Below are positions 54,361 through 64,000 of a stretch of 64,000 nucleotides of DNA, one piece after another. The translations under genes were made by a program, and so were the position numbers. The DNA comes from Rhodanobacter sp. PCA2 (lineage in GTDB: Bacteria; Pseudomonadota; Gammaproteobacteria; Xanthomonadales; Rhodanobacteraceae), in assembly GCF_013620825.1 (NCBI RefSeq), contig NZ_NJIC01000012.1, positions 46,605 to 110,604 on the forward strand. Direction: 5' to 3'. Under the pieces are notes generated by a model. The model was not told the origin of the DNA. It searched no databases and saw nothing but the letters and a program-made list of their open reading frames with translations. Within the stretch, counting starts at the first letter, position 1; every line of letters begins with the position of its first letter.

Positions 54361-55257
54361 TCAGTGGTGCCGCTGTGCGGAGTAGCGGGCCAGCTCGGCC
54401 AGCAGTTCGCCGCGGGGGCCCAGCGGCGCGATGGCGTCGAGCGCATTCGTGGTGAGTTCGGCCAACCGGGCGCGCGAGGCGTCGAGGCCGATGATCGAGG
54501 GGAAGGTGGGTTTGTCGGCGGCGGCGTCCTTGCCGGCGGTCTTGCCGATCACGGCGGATTCGCCTTCCACGTCGAGGATGTCGTCGCGCACCTGGAAGGC
54601 CAGGCCCACGGCGGCGGCGTAGCGATCCAGCGCCGCCAGCGTACCCTCGTCGGCACCGGCGGCCAGCGCGCCCAGTTGCACCGCGGCGCGGATCAGCGCG
54701 CCGGTCTTGCAGGCGTGCATGTGTTCCAGTTCCGCCAGCGTGAGCTTGCGGCCCACCGCGGCAAGGTCCAGCGCCTGGCCGCCGGCCATGCCTTCGGCGC
54801 CGCAGGCGCGGCCCAGCGCGTGCAGCATGCGCATGCCGGTGGCGGCGCCAGGTGCGGCGCCGGGAGCGGCCAGCAGTTCGAAGGCCAATGCCTGCAGCGC
54901 GTCGCCGGCGAGTATCGCCATCGCCTCGCCGAACACGATGTGGCAGGTGGGGCGGCCGCGGCGGAGCGCGTCGTCGTCCATGGCGGGCAGGTCGTCGTGC
55001 ACCAGCGAATAGGCGTGGATCAGCTCCACGGCGCAGGCGGAGGCGTCGAGCGCGGTGTCGTCGCGGCCCAGCGCGTGGGCCGCGGCGTAGACCAGCAGCG
55101 GGCGCAGGCGCTTGCCGCCGCCGAGCACGGCGTAGCGCATGGCGCGATGCAGTTCGGCGGGGGACTGCGCGGCGTCGGGCAGGCAGGTGTCCAGCGCCTG
55201 TTCGGCGCGGTGGATCAGTGCTTGGAGTTGCGGCCCCAGTTCAGAGTTCGGGTTCAA
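54361..55257 (-). CDS. ispA: Farnesyl diphosphate synthase IspA
   Basis: 298 residues. Condenses isopentenyl diphosphate with DMAPP/GPP to FPP. First Asp-rich motif [24 protein letters not shown], second [12 protein letters not shown]; also [12 protein letters not shown] and [12 protein letters not shown]. The start is a TTG at 55257 that overlaps the xseB end by 17 nt; no ATG or GTG is available before the conserved region, so the TTG is likely. xseB-ispA is a standard pair; dxs does not follow here. Confidence 0.93.
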   Translation of the reverse strand: MNPNSELGPQLQALIHRAEQALDTCLPDAAQSPAELHRAMRYAVLGGGKRLRPLLVYAAAHALGRDDTALDASACAVELIHAYSLVHDDLPAMDDDALRRGRPTCHIVFGEAMAILAGDALQALAFELLAAPGAAPGAATGMRMLHALGRACGAEGMAGGQALDLAAVGRKLTLAELEHMHACKTGALIRAAVQLGALAAGADEGTLAALDRYAAAVGLAFQVRDDILDVEGESAVIGKTAGKDAAADKPTFPSIIGLDASRARLAELTTNALDAIAPLGPRGELLAELARYSAQRHH

Positions 55258-55498
55258 ACGGTTCGGCAGTGTCAGGGGCTTCGGGGTCGAGCAGCAGGCG
55301 CACGCGCAGTTCGGCCTGCTCCAGTGCCTGCTGGCAGTGACGGTACAGGCCGATGCCGCGCTCGAACGAGGCCAGCGATTCGTCCAGGCTCTGTTCGCCG
55401 CCTTCCATCTTCGCCACCAGCTGTTCGAGCTCGTCCAGCGAGTGTTCGAAGTCGACGGCAGGGGGCGTCTTGGCGGCGGTGGAAGCGGTCTTGGCCAT
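55241..55498 (-). CDS. xseB: Exodeoxyribonuclease VII small subunit XseB
   Basis: 85 residues from ATG 55498. The helical hairpin motif [20 protein letters not shown], then [20 protein letters not shown] and [12 protein letters not shown], is diagnostic. Four to six copies bind XseA to degrade single-stranded DNA. The acidic tail ends EPFEPEL. The stop lies within ispA. Confidence 0.94.
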   Translation of the reverse strand: MAKTASTAAKTPPAVDFEHSLDELEQLVAKMEGGEQSLDESLASFERGIGLYRHCQQALEQAELRVRLLLDPEAPDTAEPFEPEL

Positions 55499-55593
55499 GG
55501 CCCGCAACGCTAGCGCAGCGGGGCGCGGGAATCAATGCGAAAGGCCGTGGCCGACCCTGCAAAAACGCGGTTTTGGAGTCTGGTTGGCAGGTG

Positions 55594-56901
55594 TCACGAA
55601 CCGGGTTGCCAGCACGGCAGGCGGCCTGCGTCATCGAACAGTTGCCGGCCGCGCGCGCTGGCCCAGCGGTCGGCCACGGCCACCAGTTCCTCGCCTTCGT
55701 AGAGCAGGGGGCAGGCAATGCGTTGCCACGGCGGCAGCGCCGCCTGCTGGAACAGGTCGCGCAGCTCGCGGGTATGCGCGTCGCCGGCCGGGCGGATGCG
55801 TTCGCCGCCCCGCCGCAGCCGCACCGTCAGCGGCACGGGCAGGCGGGCGGCCGCATCGTGCAGGGCGAGGTGGCCGCCATCGGGCAAGGCCAGCGGCTCG
55901 CCTCGCCAGCCTGTTGTCTCCCAGTCCGGATCGATGGGCGGGGGCAAGGCGCGTGCCCACAGGCGGCCCTTCCAGATGTGCAGTTCCGTGCCGCCCCAGC
56001 GGATGCACGGCGACTGGCCCGCTGCCGCGGCGCATTGGCGCTCGATCTGCGCGCGCTGGGCCGTGGTGGGCGCCGACAGGCCGCGCGTGTGCAGCCAGTG
56101 GTCGAGCAGGGGTTCGCGCAGCGCGGGGGCGAGCGCCAGCCAGCCGCCGGCGTCGAGGCTGCCGGTGTCTTCGTCGTGCAGCGACGCGAAGGCGTCCAGC
56201 CATTGCACGCGCAAGGCATCGGCGGCGGCGCGGCTGAGCGCGGCGCTGTGCAGGATCGAATCCACCGCTTGCGGCCAGTACGCGGCAAGGCGCGGCAGGA
56301 TGTCGTGGCGCAGGCGGTTGCGTGCGAGGCGCGTGTCGGCGTTCGACGGATCGTCGATGCAGGGCAGGCGGTGCGTGGCGACGTAATCGCGCAGTTGTTC
56401 GCGCGTGATGTCGTGCAGCAGCGGCCGCCACAGTTCGCCGCGGCCCAGCGGCCGGCGTTCGCGCATGCCGCCCAGCCCTTCCGGCCCGGCGCCGCGCAGC
56501 AGCTTCAGCAGCACGGTCTCGGCCTGGTCGTCGCGGTGGTGGGCCAGCAGCAGGATTTCACCTGCGCGCAGGTGCGTCGCGAACGCGGCGTAGCGGGCAT
56601 GGCGCGCGGCGGCCTCCACGCCTTCGCCGCGCTGCGTTTCGACCTGCACGCGCAGCACTTCGCACTTCAGGCCGAGACCGGCGCAGAATTGCCGGCAATG
56701 TTCGGCCCATGCGGCGCTGTCCGCATGCAGGCCGTGATCGATGTGCAGCGCCCGCAGGCCGCGCGCACGCGCTGCCGGCCGTTGCGCCAGCGCGTGCAGC
56801 AGGGCCGTGGAGTCGGGGCCGCCGCTGAACGCCACGCAGAGCGCGGCTTCGGGCATCCCAACCAGCGCGGCATCGAGGTGGTCGGGCAGCGATGACTTCA
56901 C
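55594..56901 (-). CDS. tilS: tRNA(Ile)-lysidine synthetase TilS
   Basis: 435 residues from GTG 56901, which overlaps the stop of the NYN gene (GTGA). TilS changes C34 of tRNA-Ile(CAU) to lysidine. PP-loop AFSGGPDSTALLHALA near residue 20, HIDHGLHADSAAWAEHC, LAHHRDDQAETVLLKLLRG, the ending CIDDPSNADTRLARNRLRHD of the catalytic domain, then the C-terminal substrate domains (RLRRGGERIRPAGDAHTRELRDLFQQ, PPWQRIACPLLY). Confidence 0.95.
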   Translation of the reverse strand: MKSSLPDHLDAALVGMPEAALCVAFSGGPDSTALLHALAQRPAARARGLRALHIDHGLHADSAAWAEHCRQFCAGLGLKCEVLRVQVETQRGEGVEAAARHARYAAFATHLRAGEILLLAHHRDDQAETVLLKLLRGAGPEGLGGMRERRPLGRGELWRPLLHDITREQLRDYVATHRLPCIDDPSNADTRLARNRLRHDILPRLAAYWPQAVDSILHSAALSRAAADALRVQWLDAFASLHDEDTGSLDAGGWLALAPALREPLLDHWLHTRGLSAPTTAQRAQIERQCAAAAGQSPCIRWGGTELHIWKGRLWARALPPPIDPDWETTGWRGEPLALPDGGHLALHDAAARLPVPLTVRLRRGGERIRPAGDAHTRELRDLFQQAALPPWQRIACPLLYEGEELVAVADRWASARGRQLFDDAGRLPCWQPGS

Positions 56902-57632
56902 TTCTTGCCGCTTTTGGGTCGCACGTAGATGTGCTTGCCGTTGCCGATGTGCCGCTCCTCGGTCTCGAACAGGCCGATGTCCTTGATCAGGCCGCTGAGC
57001 TTGGCGTAACCGTAGTTGCGCGAGTCGAAGTCGGGCGACTGCTTGCTGACGATGCTGCCGACGGCGCCGAGGCCGGCCCAGCCGGAATCGTCGGAGGCGG
57101 CCTCTATCGCGCCGCGCAGCAGGTTCATCAGGCGCGTGTCGCCGCGCAGTTCCTTGACCGAGCGGGGCTTGGGCGCGGTTTCCGCCTCGCTTTCGTCGGC
57201 GCGGACCAGCACCTCGGTGTAGATGAACTTGTCGCAGGCGGTGCGGAACGGCTCGGGCGTCTTCTTCTCGCCGAAGCCGTACACGGTGAGCCCGGACTCG
57301 CGGATGCGCGAGGCGAGCCGCGTGAAGTCGCTGTCGCTGGAGACGATGCAGAAGCCGTCGAAGCGCTCGGAGTAGAGCAGGTCCATCGCGTCGATGATCA
57401 TCGCCGAGTCGGTGGCGTTCTTGCCCACGGTGTAGCGGAACTGCTGGATCGGCTGGATCGAATGGCGCAGCAGCGCGTCCTTCCAGCTGTTGAGGTCGGG
57501 CTTGGTCCAGTCGCCGTAGATGCGCTTGACATGCGCGGTGCCGAATTTGGCGATCTCGGCGAGCAGGCCTTCGACGATGGCCGGGCGTGCGTTGTCCGCG
57601 TCGATCAGTACGGCGAGCTTGTCGTGGGCCAT
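56898..57632 (-). CDS. NYN-domain ribonuclease-like protein with OST-HTH (LOTUS) domain
   Basis: 244 residues. NYN/PIN-like domain (DUF88): LAVLIDADNARPAIVEGLLAEI, a conserved GDWTK, KNATDSAMIIDAMDLLYS and FCIVSSDSDFTRLASRIRE; the aspartates at LIDADN, TDSAM and SSDSD form a metal site typical of these RNases. Residues about 165-240 are an OST-HTH/LOTUS domain (LMNLLRGAIEAASDDSGWAGLGAVGSIV, YAKLSGLIKDIGLFETEE), a fold that binds RNA. It overlaps tilS by 4 nt and lies downstream of accA. Target RNA unknown. Confidence 0.92.
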   Translation of the reverse strand: MAHDKLAVLIDADNARPAIVEGLLAEIAKFGTAHVKRIYGDWTKPDLNSWKDALLRHSIQPIQQFRYTVGKNATDSAMIIDAMDLLYSERFDGFCIVSSDSDFTRLASRIRESGLTVYGFGEKKTPEPFRTACDKFIYTEVLVRADESEAETAPKPRSVKELRGDTRLMNLLRGAIEAASDDSGWAGLGAVGSIVSKQSPDFDSRNYGYAKLSGLIKDIGLFETEERHIGNGKHIYVRPKSGKK

Positions 57633-57692
57633 GGCGCTTCCCGGCAGCGTGAGGATGCTGCCGATGGTAGCGCCAGGTGCGCCGGCGCGCCG

Positions 57693-58649
57693 TTATTCCT
57701 GGAACGCGCCGTAGCTGCGCAGGCGCTCGTAGCGCTGTTCCCGCAGGTCGGGCAGGGGCATGGCCTGCAGTTCGTCGAGCTGGTTCATCAGCACGGCCTT
57801 GAGGCGCACGGCCATGGAGTGCGGGTTGCGGTGGGCGCCGCCCAGCGGTTCGCGGATCACCTTGTCGATCAGGCCCAGTTCCAGCAGGCGCGGCGCGGTG
57901 AGGCCGAGCGCCTCGGCGGCGTCCTTGGCGCGTTCGGCGCTGCGCCACAGGATGGTGGCGCAACCTTCCGGGGTGATCACGGAATAGGTCGAGTACTGCA
58001 GCATGTTGGTGCGGTCGCCCACGCCGATCGCCAGCGCGCCGCCGGAGCCGCCCTCGCCGATCACGGTGCAGATGATCGGCGTCCTGAGGTCGGCCATTTC
58101 CAGCAGGTTGCGGGCGATGGCTTCGCTCTGGCCGCGTTCCTCGGCGCCGATGCCGGGGTAGGCGCCCATGGTGTCGATGAGCGTGAGCACAGGCAGGCCG
58201 AAGCGCTCGGCCATCTTCATCAGGCGCAGCGCCTTGCGGTAACCCTCGGGGCGCGGCATGCCGAAGTTGCGCCTGAGCTTGCCCTTGGTGTCGCGCGCCT
58301 TCTGGTGGCCCACGATCATCACCTGCCGGCCGTTGATGCGGCCCAGGCCGCCCACGATGGCGCCGTCGTCCGCGTACATGCGGTCGCCGGCCAGCTCGTG
58401 GAATTCCTCGCAGATCACGCCGATGTAGTCCAGCGTGTACGGGCGCGCCGGATGGCGCGACAGCTGGGCGATCTGCCACGAGGTGAGGTTCTTGAAGATG
58501 TCGTTGGTCTTGAGCTTGAGCTTCTCGCGCAGCCGGCCGACTTCCTCGTCGATGTCGAGCGCCTGCCCGTTGCTGGTGTGGCGCAGTTCCTCGATCTTCG
58601 CCTCCAGCTCGGCAATGGGTTGTTCGAAATCGAGGAAGTTGGGATTCAT
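57693..58649 (-). CDS. accA: Acetyl-CoA carboxylase carboxyltransferase subunit alpha AccA
   Basis: 318 residues. Alpha half of the carboxyltransferase that makes malonyl-CoA for fatty acid synthesis. Standard start [20 protein letters not shown], then [70 protein letters not shown] and the CoA-binding [15 protein letters not shown]. The ending [12 protein letters not shown] is typical. Upstream of it, towards dnaE, lies an array of five hairpins. Confidence 0.97.
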   Translation of the reverse strand: MNPNFLDFEQPIAELEAKIEELRHTSNGQALDIDEEVGRLREKLKLKTNDIFKNLTSWQIAQLSRHPARPYTLDYIGVICEEFHELAGDRMYADDGAIVGGLGRINGRQVMIVGHQKARDTKGKLRRNFGMPRPEGYRKALRLMKMAERFGLPVLTLIDTMGAYPGIGAEERGQSEAIARNLLEMADLRTPIICTVIGEGGSGGALAIGVGDRTNMLQYSTYSVITPEGCATILWRSAERAKDAAEALGLTAPRLLELGLIDKVIREPLGGAHRNPHSMAVRLKAVLMNQLDELQAMPLPDLREQRYERLRSYGAFQE

Positions 58650-58720
58650 TCGCCAGGATTCGTGGACGGTAGCGGGCCAGTATACCGGGCGCGCAAAAAG
58701 CGGGGGAACGGGGGCGTATG

Positions 58721-58859
58721 GCTGGCGCCGCGAGCGGCGCCAGCGCGGCACATGGATGTGCCGCCCGTGTGCAGGCGCGATGCGCCTGCACAGCGGAGGC
58801 CGGGTCGGCTGCGCCGGCCCGGCCAACTCGAAAGCCGCCAGGAAGGCGGCTTTCGAGTT
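58721..58859. repeat. Array of five back-to-back hairpins between dnaE and accA
   Basis: Five inverted repeats follow each other with 0-5 bases between them: 58721-58744 (11-bp stem, GA loop), 58745-58764 (9 bp, GG loop in CATGGATG), 58768-58792 (11 bp, GAT loop), 58798-58824 (12 bp with one G-T pair, TGC loop) and 58825-58859 (15 bp, AGGAA loop). All stems are perfect apart from that G-T pair. The array lies in the 253-bp gap after the dnaE stop and before accA. The CATGGATG apex also occurs in the hairpin at 19603-19624, and the AAGCCGCC-AGGA type fold parallels 19310-19341. Confidence 0.9.
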
Positions 58860-58902
58860 CAGGCAAGGCTCCTGCTCTGGTGCTGCGCGCCGTGGAAAAA
58901 CC

Positions 58903-61900
58903 TCACTCCCCCCTGACCATCCGCAACCGCGCCGCCTGCACCCCCGGCAAGGCCCTGACCGCGCGCAGCAGGTCGGGTATGGCCTCCACCCGCCAGTCCT
59001 CGCCCAGTTCCAGGTCGGCCTGGGCATCGGCGTTGTGGTAGCCGTGCAGGGTGACGCTGGCGCGACCGCCGCGGAAGCCGGCCAGGGCCTGGCGCAGTTG
59101 GGCGGAGAAGTCGGGGCCGATGCCGTTCAACTTCACCTGCAGCAGGCGCGCCTGCCTGCGGCAGGCGTCGGCCAGGGTGGTGGCGCTGCGGGCGCGGATC
59201 TGGAAGCCGCCGCCGGAGAATTCGTCGATGCGCAGGCCGCCCTCGACGATAAGCATCTCGTCGCGCAGCAGCAGCGGGGCCACCTGCTGGTACAACTCGC
59301 CGAAGAAGCTCACCTCGATCGCGCCGGTGCCGTCTTCCAGCCGCACGAAGGCGTCGCTGTCGCCGCGCTTGCGCACTGCCACCACCATGCCGGCGGCCGT
59401 CCACGGCGTGTCGGGGCCGCGACGGAAGCGGTTGCCGTCGTCGCCGTCGCTCTTGCGCGGCCGCGGCGGCTGGTAGCGGTCGACGATCTCGCCCAGCGGG
59501 CAGGTGGCGAGCTGGGCGAGTTCCTCGCGCCAGGGATCGACGGGGTGGCCGGAGAGATAGTGGCCCAGCGTGTCCCGTTCGCCTTGCAGGCGCTGCTCCA
59601 GCGGCCACTCGGGGGCGGTGGGCAGGTCGATCTGCAGCACCGGCGTGGCCGCGCCCATGGCGGCGCCGAACATGTCGTTCTGGCCGGACTGGCGGTCGCG
59701 CAGGTGCTGCTCGGCGGCCTTGATCGCGTCGGGCAACTGCAGCATCAGGCTGGCGCGGTTCGGCGCCAGCGCGTCCAGCGCGCCGGAGAGGATCAGCGCC
59801 TCCAGCACGCGCCGGTTGAGCTTGGCGGGATCGACGCGGCGGCAGAAGCCGGCGAGATCCTGGTAGACGCCGCCGCGCAGCCGTTCCGCCACGATGGACT
59901 CGCAGGCGCCCTGGCCCACGCCCTTGATCGCGCCCAGACCGTAACGGATGACCTTCGGTTCGACGGCCACGAACATGTAGTCCGAGGCGTTCACGTCGGG
60001 CGGCAATACCTCGAGGCCGATCGCTTTGGATTCCTCGATGAAGGTCACCGCCTTGTCGGTGTTGTCCATGTCCGACGAGATCGTCGCGGCCATGAATTCG
60101 GCGGGGTAGTGCGCCTTCAGCCACGCGGTCTGGTAGGAGACCAGCGCGTAGGCCGCGGCGTGCGACTTGTTGAAGCCGTAGCCGGCGAACTTCTCCATCA
60201 CGTCGAAGATCTCGTCGGCCTTGTCGCTGCCCACGCCGTCCTTCGCCGCGCCCTCGCGGAACTTGGCGCGCTCCTTCGCCATCTCCTCGACTTTCTTCTT
60301 GCCCATCGCACGGCGCAGCAGGTCGGCGCCGCCGAGCGTGTAGCCGCCCACGATCTGCGCCATCTGCATCACCTGCTCCTGGTAGACCATGATGCCGTAG
60401 GTCTCTTTCAGGACAGGCTCGACGCGCGGGTCGGGATAGACCACGTCCTCGCGGCCGTGCTTGCGCGCCACGAAGTTGGGGATCAGGTCCATCGGGCCGG
60501 GGCGGTACAGCGCGCCCAGCGCGATGAGGTCGTCGAAGCGGTCGGGGCGCGCGTCCTTCAGCATGCGCTGCATGCCGGATGATTCGAACTGGAAGATCGC
60601 GACCGTCTTCGCCTTGGCGAAGATCTCGGCGTAGGTGGCGGCGTCGTCCAGCGGCAGCTTGGCGATGTCCAGCGCTTCCTCGCCGGCCTGCGCGCGGCGC
60701 GCGTTGATCGCCTTCACCGCCCAGTCGATGATGGTGAGCGTGCGCAGGCCCAGGAAGTCGAACTTCACCAGGCCGACGGCTTCCACGTCGTCCTTGTCGT
60801 ACTGGGTCACCACGCCGCCGCCGCCCGCTTCGCAGTACAGCGGCGCGAACTCGGTGAGCGGCTGCGGGCCGATCACCACGCCGCCGGCGTGCTTGCCCAC
60901 GTTGCGGGTGAGGCTTTCCAGCTTCAGCGCGAGCTCGATCAGCGGGCGTGCCTCGTCCTCGTCCTGCGCGTACAGCTCGCAGAATTCCTTGACGACGCGC
61001 TCGGGCTCCTTCCTCGATTTTTCCGTGCGGCCCAGCGCGTCGGACAGCGTGAGGTCCAGCGGGCGCGGCGGGATCAGCTTGGCGATCTTGTCCACCGCGC
61101 CGTAGCCCATGCCGAGCACGCGGCCGGAATCGCGCAGCACCGCCTTCGCCGCCATCGAGCCGTAGGTGATGATCTGGCTGACGTGGTCGCGGCCGTACTT
61201 GCGCGCCACGTAGTCGATCACCTCGTCGCGGCGGTCCATGCAGAAGTCGATGTCGAAGTCCGGCATCGACACGCGTTCGGGGTTGAGGAAGCGCTCGAAC
61301 AGCAGGTTGAACTGCAGCGGGTCGAGGTCGGTGATCTTCAGCACCCACGCCACCAGCGAGCCGGCGCCGGAACCGCGGCCCGGGCCCACCGGGATGCCAT
61401 TCTGTTTGCCCCAGTTGATGAAGTCCGCCACGATCAGGAAGTAGCCGGGGAAGCCCATCTTGATGATGACGTCCAGCTCGCGCTCCAGCCGCGCCTCGTA
61501 GTCGGCGAGGGTGTGGCCAGCGGCCAGCGGTGCGGCGGCCAGGCGTTCCCTGAGGCCCTGGCGCGACAGTTCGCGGATGTGGCTGTCGAGGTCGTGGCCC
61601 TCGGGCACCGGGAAGTCGGGCAGGTAGTAGGTGCCGAACTTCAGTTCCAGGTTGCAGCGCTTCGCCAGTTCGACGGTGTTTTCCAGCGCCTCGGGGAGGT
61701 CCGCGAACAGCTCGGCCATTTCCCCGGGGGATTTCAGGTACTGCTCTGCGCTGTAGTCGCGCGGCCGCTTGGGGTCGGCCAGCACGCGGCCCTGGTGGAT
61801 GCAGACACGCGCCTCGTGCGCCTCGAAGTCCTCGCGCTTGAGGAAACGCACGTCGTTGCCGGCGACGACGGGAAGGCCCAGTTCGGCGGCCAGCGCCAGC

Positions 61901-62448
61901 GCCGCCGAGTTCCAGGTTTCCTCGCCCTCGCGGCCGCAGCGGGTGAGTTGAAGGTACAGGCGGTCCGGGAACAGTTGCGCCAGCGGGCGCAGCTTCGCCA
62001 GCGCGGAGTCGTGGCCTTGCGACAGCGCGATGCGCGCGGTTTCGCTCTCGCGGCCGAGCAGGGCGATCAGGCCGTCCGTCGCGTCGGCGGTGAGCCAGCC
62101 CGCCTCGACCAGCGCGCGGCCGCCATGCTGGCCTTCCTGCCACGCGCGCGAGACCAGGCGCGACAGGTTGAGGTAACCCTCGCGGTGCTGGCACAGCAGG
62201 GTCAGCCGCCACGGGCGCGGATCGTCCGGCGCGGCGATCCACAGGTCGCTGCCGCAGATCGGCTTGATGCCCGCCGCGCTGCAGGCCTTGTAGAACTTCA
62301 CCAGCGCGAACATGTTGCATTCGTCGGTGAGCGCCACCGCCGGCATGCCCGCCTGCACGCAGGCGGCGACCAGCGCCTTGATGCGGATGGTCGAGTCGAC
62401 CAGCGAGTACTCGCTGTGCAGGTGGGTGTGGACGAAGCGTGCGGACAT
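58903..62448 (-). CDS. dnaE: DNA polymerase III subunit alpha DnaE
   Basis: 1181 residues. Replicative polymerase. N-terminal PHP domain ([20 protein letters not shown]), C-family polymerase core with the catalytic aspartates in [19 protein letters not shown] (about 397-403), [32 protein letters not shown] and [15 protein letters not shown]. Then follow the helix-hairpin-helix region ([16 protein letters not shown]), an OB fold and a C-terminal tau-binding part. Length agrees with E. coli DnaE (1160). The start [15 protein letters not shown] at 62448 is standard. Confidence 0.98.
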   Translation of the reverse strand: MSARFVHTHLHSEYSLVDSTIRIKALVAACVQAGMPAVALTDECNMFALVKFYKACSAAGIKPICGSDLWIAAPDDPRPWRLTLLCQHREGYLNLSRLVSRAWQEGQHGGRALVEAGWLTADATDGLIALLGRESETARIALSQGHDSALAKLRPLAQLFPDRLYLQLTRCGREGEETWNSAALALAAELGLPVVAGNDVRFLKREDFEAHEARVCIHQGRVLADPKRPRDYSAEQYLKSPGEMAELFADLPEALENTVELAKRCNLELKFGTYYLPDFPVPEGHDLDSHIRELSRQGLRERLAAAPLAAGHTLADYEARLERELDVIIKMGFPGYFLIVADFINWGKQNGIPVGPGRGSGAGSLVAWVLKITDLDPLQFNLLFERFLNPERVSMPDFDIDFCMDRRDEVIDYVARKYGRDHVSQIITYGSMAAKAVLRDSGRVLGMGYGAVDKIAKLIPPRPLDLTLSDALGRTEKSRKEPERVVKEFCELYAQDEDEARPLIELALKLESLTRNVGKHAGGVVIGPQPLTEFAPLYCEAGGGGVVTQYDKDDVEAVGLVKFDFLGLRTLTIIDWAVKAINARRAQAGEEALDIAKLPLDDAATYAEIFAKAKTVAIFQFESSGMQRMLKDARPDRFDDLIALGALYRPGPMDLIPNFVARKHGREDVVYPDPRVEPVLKETYGIMVYQEQVMQMAQIVGGYTLGGADLLRRAMGKKKVEEMAKERAKFREGAAKDGVGSDKADEIFDVMEKFAGYGFNKSHAAAYALVSYQTAWLKAHYPAEFMAATISSDMDNTDKAVTFIEESKAIGLEVLPPDVNASDYMFVAVEPKVIRYGLGAIKGVGQGACESIVAERLRGGVYQDLAGFCRRVDPAKLNRRVLEALILSGALDALAPNRASLMLQLPDAIKAAEQHLRDRQSGQNDMFGAAMGAATPVLQIDLPTAPEWPLEQRLQGERDTLGHYLSGHPVDPWREELAQLATCPLGEIVDRYQPPRPRKSDGDDGNRFRRGPDTPWTAAGMVVAVRKRGDSDAFVRLEDGTGAIEVSFFGELYQQVAPLLLRDEMLIVEGGLRIDEFSGGGFQIRARSATTLADACRRQARLLQVKLNGIGPDFSAQLRQALAGFRGGRASVTLHGYHNADAQADLELGEDWRVEAIPDLLRAVRALPGVQAARLRMVRGE

Positions 62449-62562
62449 GCAGACTCACCGGGTGAGTCTTGGAAGGCTAACCGTGGCCGGGTCCGCTCAC
62501 AAGCTTGACAGCGCGGCCGTCAGGCGCGCGGGCCGCCCTGCGGCGCCCGCGCGCCGTCGGAC

Positions 62563-62763
62563 TCAGCTCACGTGGAAGCGCTCGCCCTCCTCGGGCTTCA
62601 CGTAGTGGTCGAGGCCGCTCACCAGCAGGGGCTGGTGGTTGTAGTCGAAATGCGGCGGATTCCGCGGGGCGCCGGCGGCGGGCGCGGCGGTGGCCTGGCC
62701 GTCGGGCAACGGGGCGGCGGGCGGCGGCAGGTTGATGGGCGAACGATGGATCGTGGGCATCAT
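62563..62763 (-). CDS. Small proline-rich protein between rnhB and dnaE
   Basis: 66 residues; AGGAG nine bases upstream of two adjacent ATGs (62763 and 62760). Sequence MMPTIHRSPINLPPPAAPLP, a Pro/Ala-rich middle, then a denser part with DYNHQPLLVSGLDHYVKPEE and the ending FHVS. No signal peptide, helix or known domain. The good ribosome site and a conserved-looking C-terminal half favour a real gene; function unknown. Confidence 0.6.
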   Translation of the reverse strand: MMPTIHRSPINLPPPAAPLPDGQATAAPAAGAPRNPPHFDYNHQPLLVSGLDHYVKPEEGERFHVS

Positions 62764-62960
62764 GGCACGACTCCTGCGTTTCGTTGACGCGGATGGCCAT
62801 GCGGTGGCGATGCCTGCCGCCGGCATGGCCGGTGCGTCCATGCGGGCGGTGGTCCCGGTGAACATGATGCGCCCGATCGCGCCAGGGTTGCATGTGATGA
62901 TCGGCACATCCCGACGTGCCGGAGCGGCCGTTCCGCGCTGCGGCGACATCCGCGGAACCG

Positions 62961-63560
62961 TCAGAACAAGCTGTCCCGGGCCAGCCGCTCGCGTACCGGC
63001 GCGTAGCTGCGCCTGTGCTGCACGCAAGGCCCCAGCCGTTGCAGCGCGGCCAGGTGGGCGGGCGTGGGGTAGCCCTTGTGCAGCGCGAAGCCGTAGCCGG
63101 GGTGGGCGGCGTCCAGCGCCACCATCAGCCGGTCGCGGGTCACCTTGGCCAGGATGGAGGCGGCGCTGATCGCCGGCTCCAGCGCGTCGCCGCCCACGAT
63201 GGCGCGGCCGGGGCAGGGCAGGTCCCTGGGCAGCTTGTTGCCGTCCACCAGCGCCTCCTGCGCGGCGGGCGCCAGCCCGGCCACCGCGCGGCTCATCCCG
63301 GCCATGGTGGCCTGGAAGATGTTGAGCCGGTCGATCTCCTCCGCCTCCACCACCACCACGCAATGCGCCAGCGCGCGCTCGACGATCAACGGGTACAGCG
63401 CCTCGCGCCGCCGCTCGCTGAGCTTCTTCGAGTCGTCCAGGCCGTCAATGGGGCACGCGGGGTCGAGGATCACCGCGGCCACCACCACGGGGCCGGCCAG
63501 CGGCCCCCGTCCGGCCTCGTCCACCCCTGCTCTTAAAAAACTCTCGTCAATCGAAGTCAT
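62961..63560 (-). CDS. rnhB: Ribonuclease HII RnhB
   Basis: 199 residues. Removes RNA from RNA-DNA hybrids and misinserted ribonucleotides. Catalytic [75 protein letters not shown] and [25 protein letters not shown] are all present. The ATG at 63560 ([19 protein letters not shown]) fits the family. Downstream of lpxB as usual. Confidence 0.97.
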   Translation of the reverse strand: MTSIDESFLRAGVDEAGRGPLAGPVVVAAVILDPACPIDGLDDSKKLSERRREALYPLIVERALAHCVVVVEAEEIDRLNIFQATMAGMSRAVAGLAPAAQEALVDGNKLPRDLPCPGRAIVGGDALEPAISAASILAKVTRDRLMVALDAAHPGYGFALHKGYPTPAHLAALQRLGPCVQHRRSYAPVRERLARDSLF

Positions 63561-63615
63561 GGTCGCCACGTTTGCCAGTTGGCTGAAGAGTGCGAACCCA
63601 CCCGGCACGTTCGCC

Positions 63616-63638
63616 TCCTCTCCCCTCCGGGGAGAGGA
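63616..63638. repeat. Short dyad repeat between lpxB and rnhB
   Basis: TCCTCTCCCC (63616-63625) and GGGGAGAGGA (63629-63638) form a perfect 10-bp stem with a 3-nt loop, followed by TTGAGGTGAGGGGCC. This CTCTCCCC/GGGGAGAG plus GAGGTGAGGGG string recurs between genes in many Xanthomonas and Pseudomonas genomes, as I recall it. Confidence 0.6.
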
Positions 63639-63740
63639 TTGAGGTGAGGGGCCGGGGCTCGCACGGCAGCAGGACTAAGGCTTGTTCCGACGCTGCCTCA
63701 TCACGTGCGCGTCCCCTCGTACAAGAAGAGAACAAACCAC

Positions 63741-64000
63741 TCACCCACGCTCAACCAATTCCGCAATCGCCGCCGCCGCCGCATCCGCCGCACTCCCATC
63801 CAGCTCCGCCCGCAACGCGTGGTGCAAATGCTCGAACGCGGCGACGATGGCGCCGCGGCGTTCGCGGTCGTTGAACAGCGCGAGCACGGCGTCGGCAAGC
63901 TTCGCCGCGGTGCAGTCGTCCTGCATCAGCTCGGGCGCCAGCACCACGCGGTCGCCCATGCCGGAGGCGCGGGCGAGGATGTTGGGCAGCGCGTAGACAT
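63741..64000 (-). CDS. lpxB: Lipid-A-disaccharide synthase LpxB (5' part outside window)
   Basis: The last 86 codons of the gene; the frame is open to the right edge. VYALPNILARASGMGDRVVLAPELMQDDCTA is the C-terminal glycosyltransferase segment of LpxB (usually SLPNLLA and VPELIQ), which binds UDP-diacylglucosamine. LpxB joins lipid X and UDP-diacylglucosamine to form the lipid A disaccharide. The next gene on this strand is rnhB. Confidence 0.9.
   Translation of the reverse strand, partial: VYALPNILARASGMGDRVVLAPELMQDDCTAAKLADAVLALFNDRERRGAIVAAFEHLHHALRAELDGSAADAAAAAIAELVERG

Noticed and set aside
54364..56895. 843-codon plus-strand open frame
   Set aside because: Antisense to ispA, xseB and tilS, all of which have clear catalytic motifs.

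Overview
The window is a 64 kb piece of a high-GC gammaproteobacterial chromosome. Gene content and order point to the Xanthomonadales (Lysobacterales), most likely the Rhodanobacteraceae (Rhodanobacter/Dyella type). The pointers are the lpxB-rnhB-dnaE-accA-tilS-xseB-ispA block, a Pil/Chp chemosensory cluster, two Oar-like TonB-dependent receptors side by side, a RegB/RegA redox pair, and hairpin-rich intergenic repeats. This placement is inference from content, not from a marker-gene comparison. I found no rRNA, tRNA, CRISPR array, prophage or intact insertion sequence.

Layout. 1-7.3 kb: the 3' part of a twitching-motility chemosensory operon (hybrid CheA-type PilL/ChpA, a CheB-like protein that has lost its catalytic serine, a CheW-like protein, a small membrane protein). 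7.3-10.8 kb: rsmE, a small secreted protein, bioA, an orphan GspN-like protein. 10.8-13.8 kb: two inositol-monophosphatase-family enzymes (histidinol-phosphatase-like and CysQ), NudE and MazG with overlapping stop and start codons, a small-molecule phosphate 'housecleaning' cluster. 13.9-21.2 kb: a GSGD-repeat secreted protein, an anion transporter, a glutathione S-transferase, and the YbbP/YbbA ABC exporter divergent from tesA; a ~630 bp imperfect inverted repeat full of hairpins separates the two ABC genes. 21.2-27.4 kb: a two-component system whose kinase has a degenerate ATP-binding domain, a fused 3-oxoacid CoA-transferase, a BlaI/BlaR1-type pair with two operator-like palindromes, and an isoaspartyl peptidase/asparaginase.

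27.4-38.0 kb: a TonB receptor, BNR-repeat protein and thioredoxin-like protein cluster downstream of regBA, then a POT peptide transporter, dgkA and a LemA/TPM-domain operon. 37.8-48.0 kb: a small cysteine-containing secreted protein, two ~1030-residue Oar-like TonB receptors, a scrambled remnant of an S9 peptidase gene, and an intact S9 peptidase; this looks like a peptide-scavenging locus that has been duplicated and is decaying. 48.0-52.4 kb: lgt, thyA, folA, a Nudix-ThiE fusion and darP, with a remnant of an aspartic-protease-like gene between thyA and folA. 52.4-64 kb: pmbA, a DUF4870 protein, and on the minus strand lpxB (partial), rnhB, a small proline-rich protein, dnaE, accA, a NYN-OST-HTH protein, tilS, xseB and ispA. 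Five back-to-back hairpins sit between dnaE and accA.

The two hairpin arrays are the most unusual structures here. Stem sequences differ between copies while the fold is kept, which is what selection on structure would leave.
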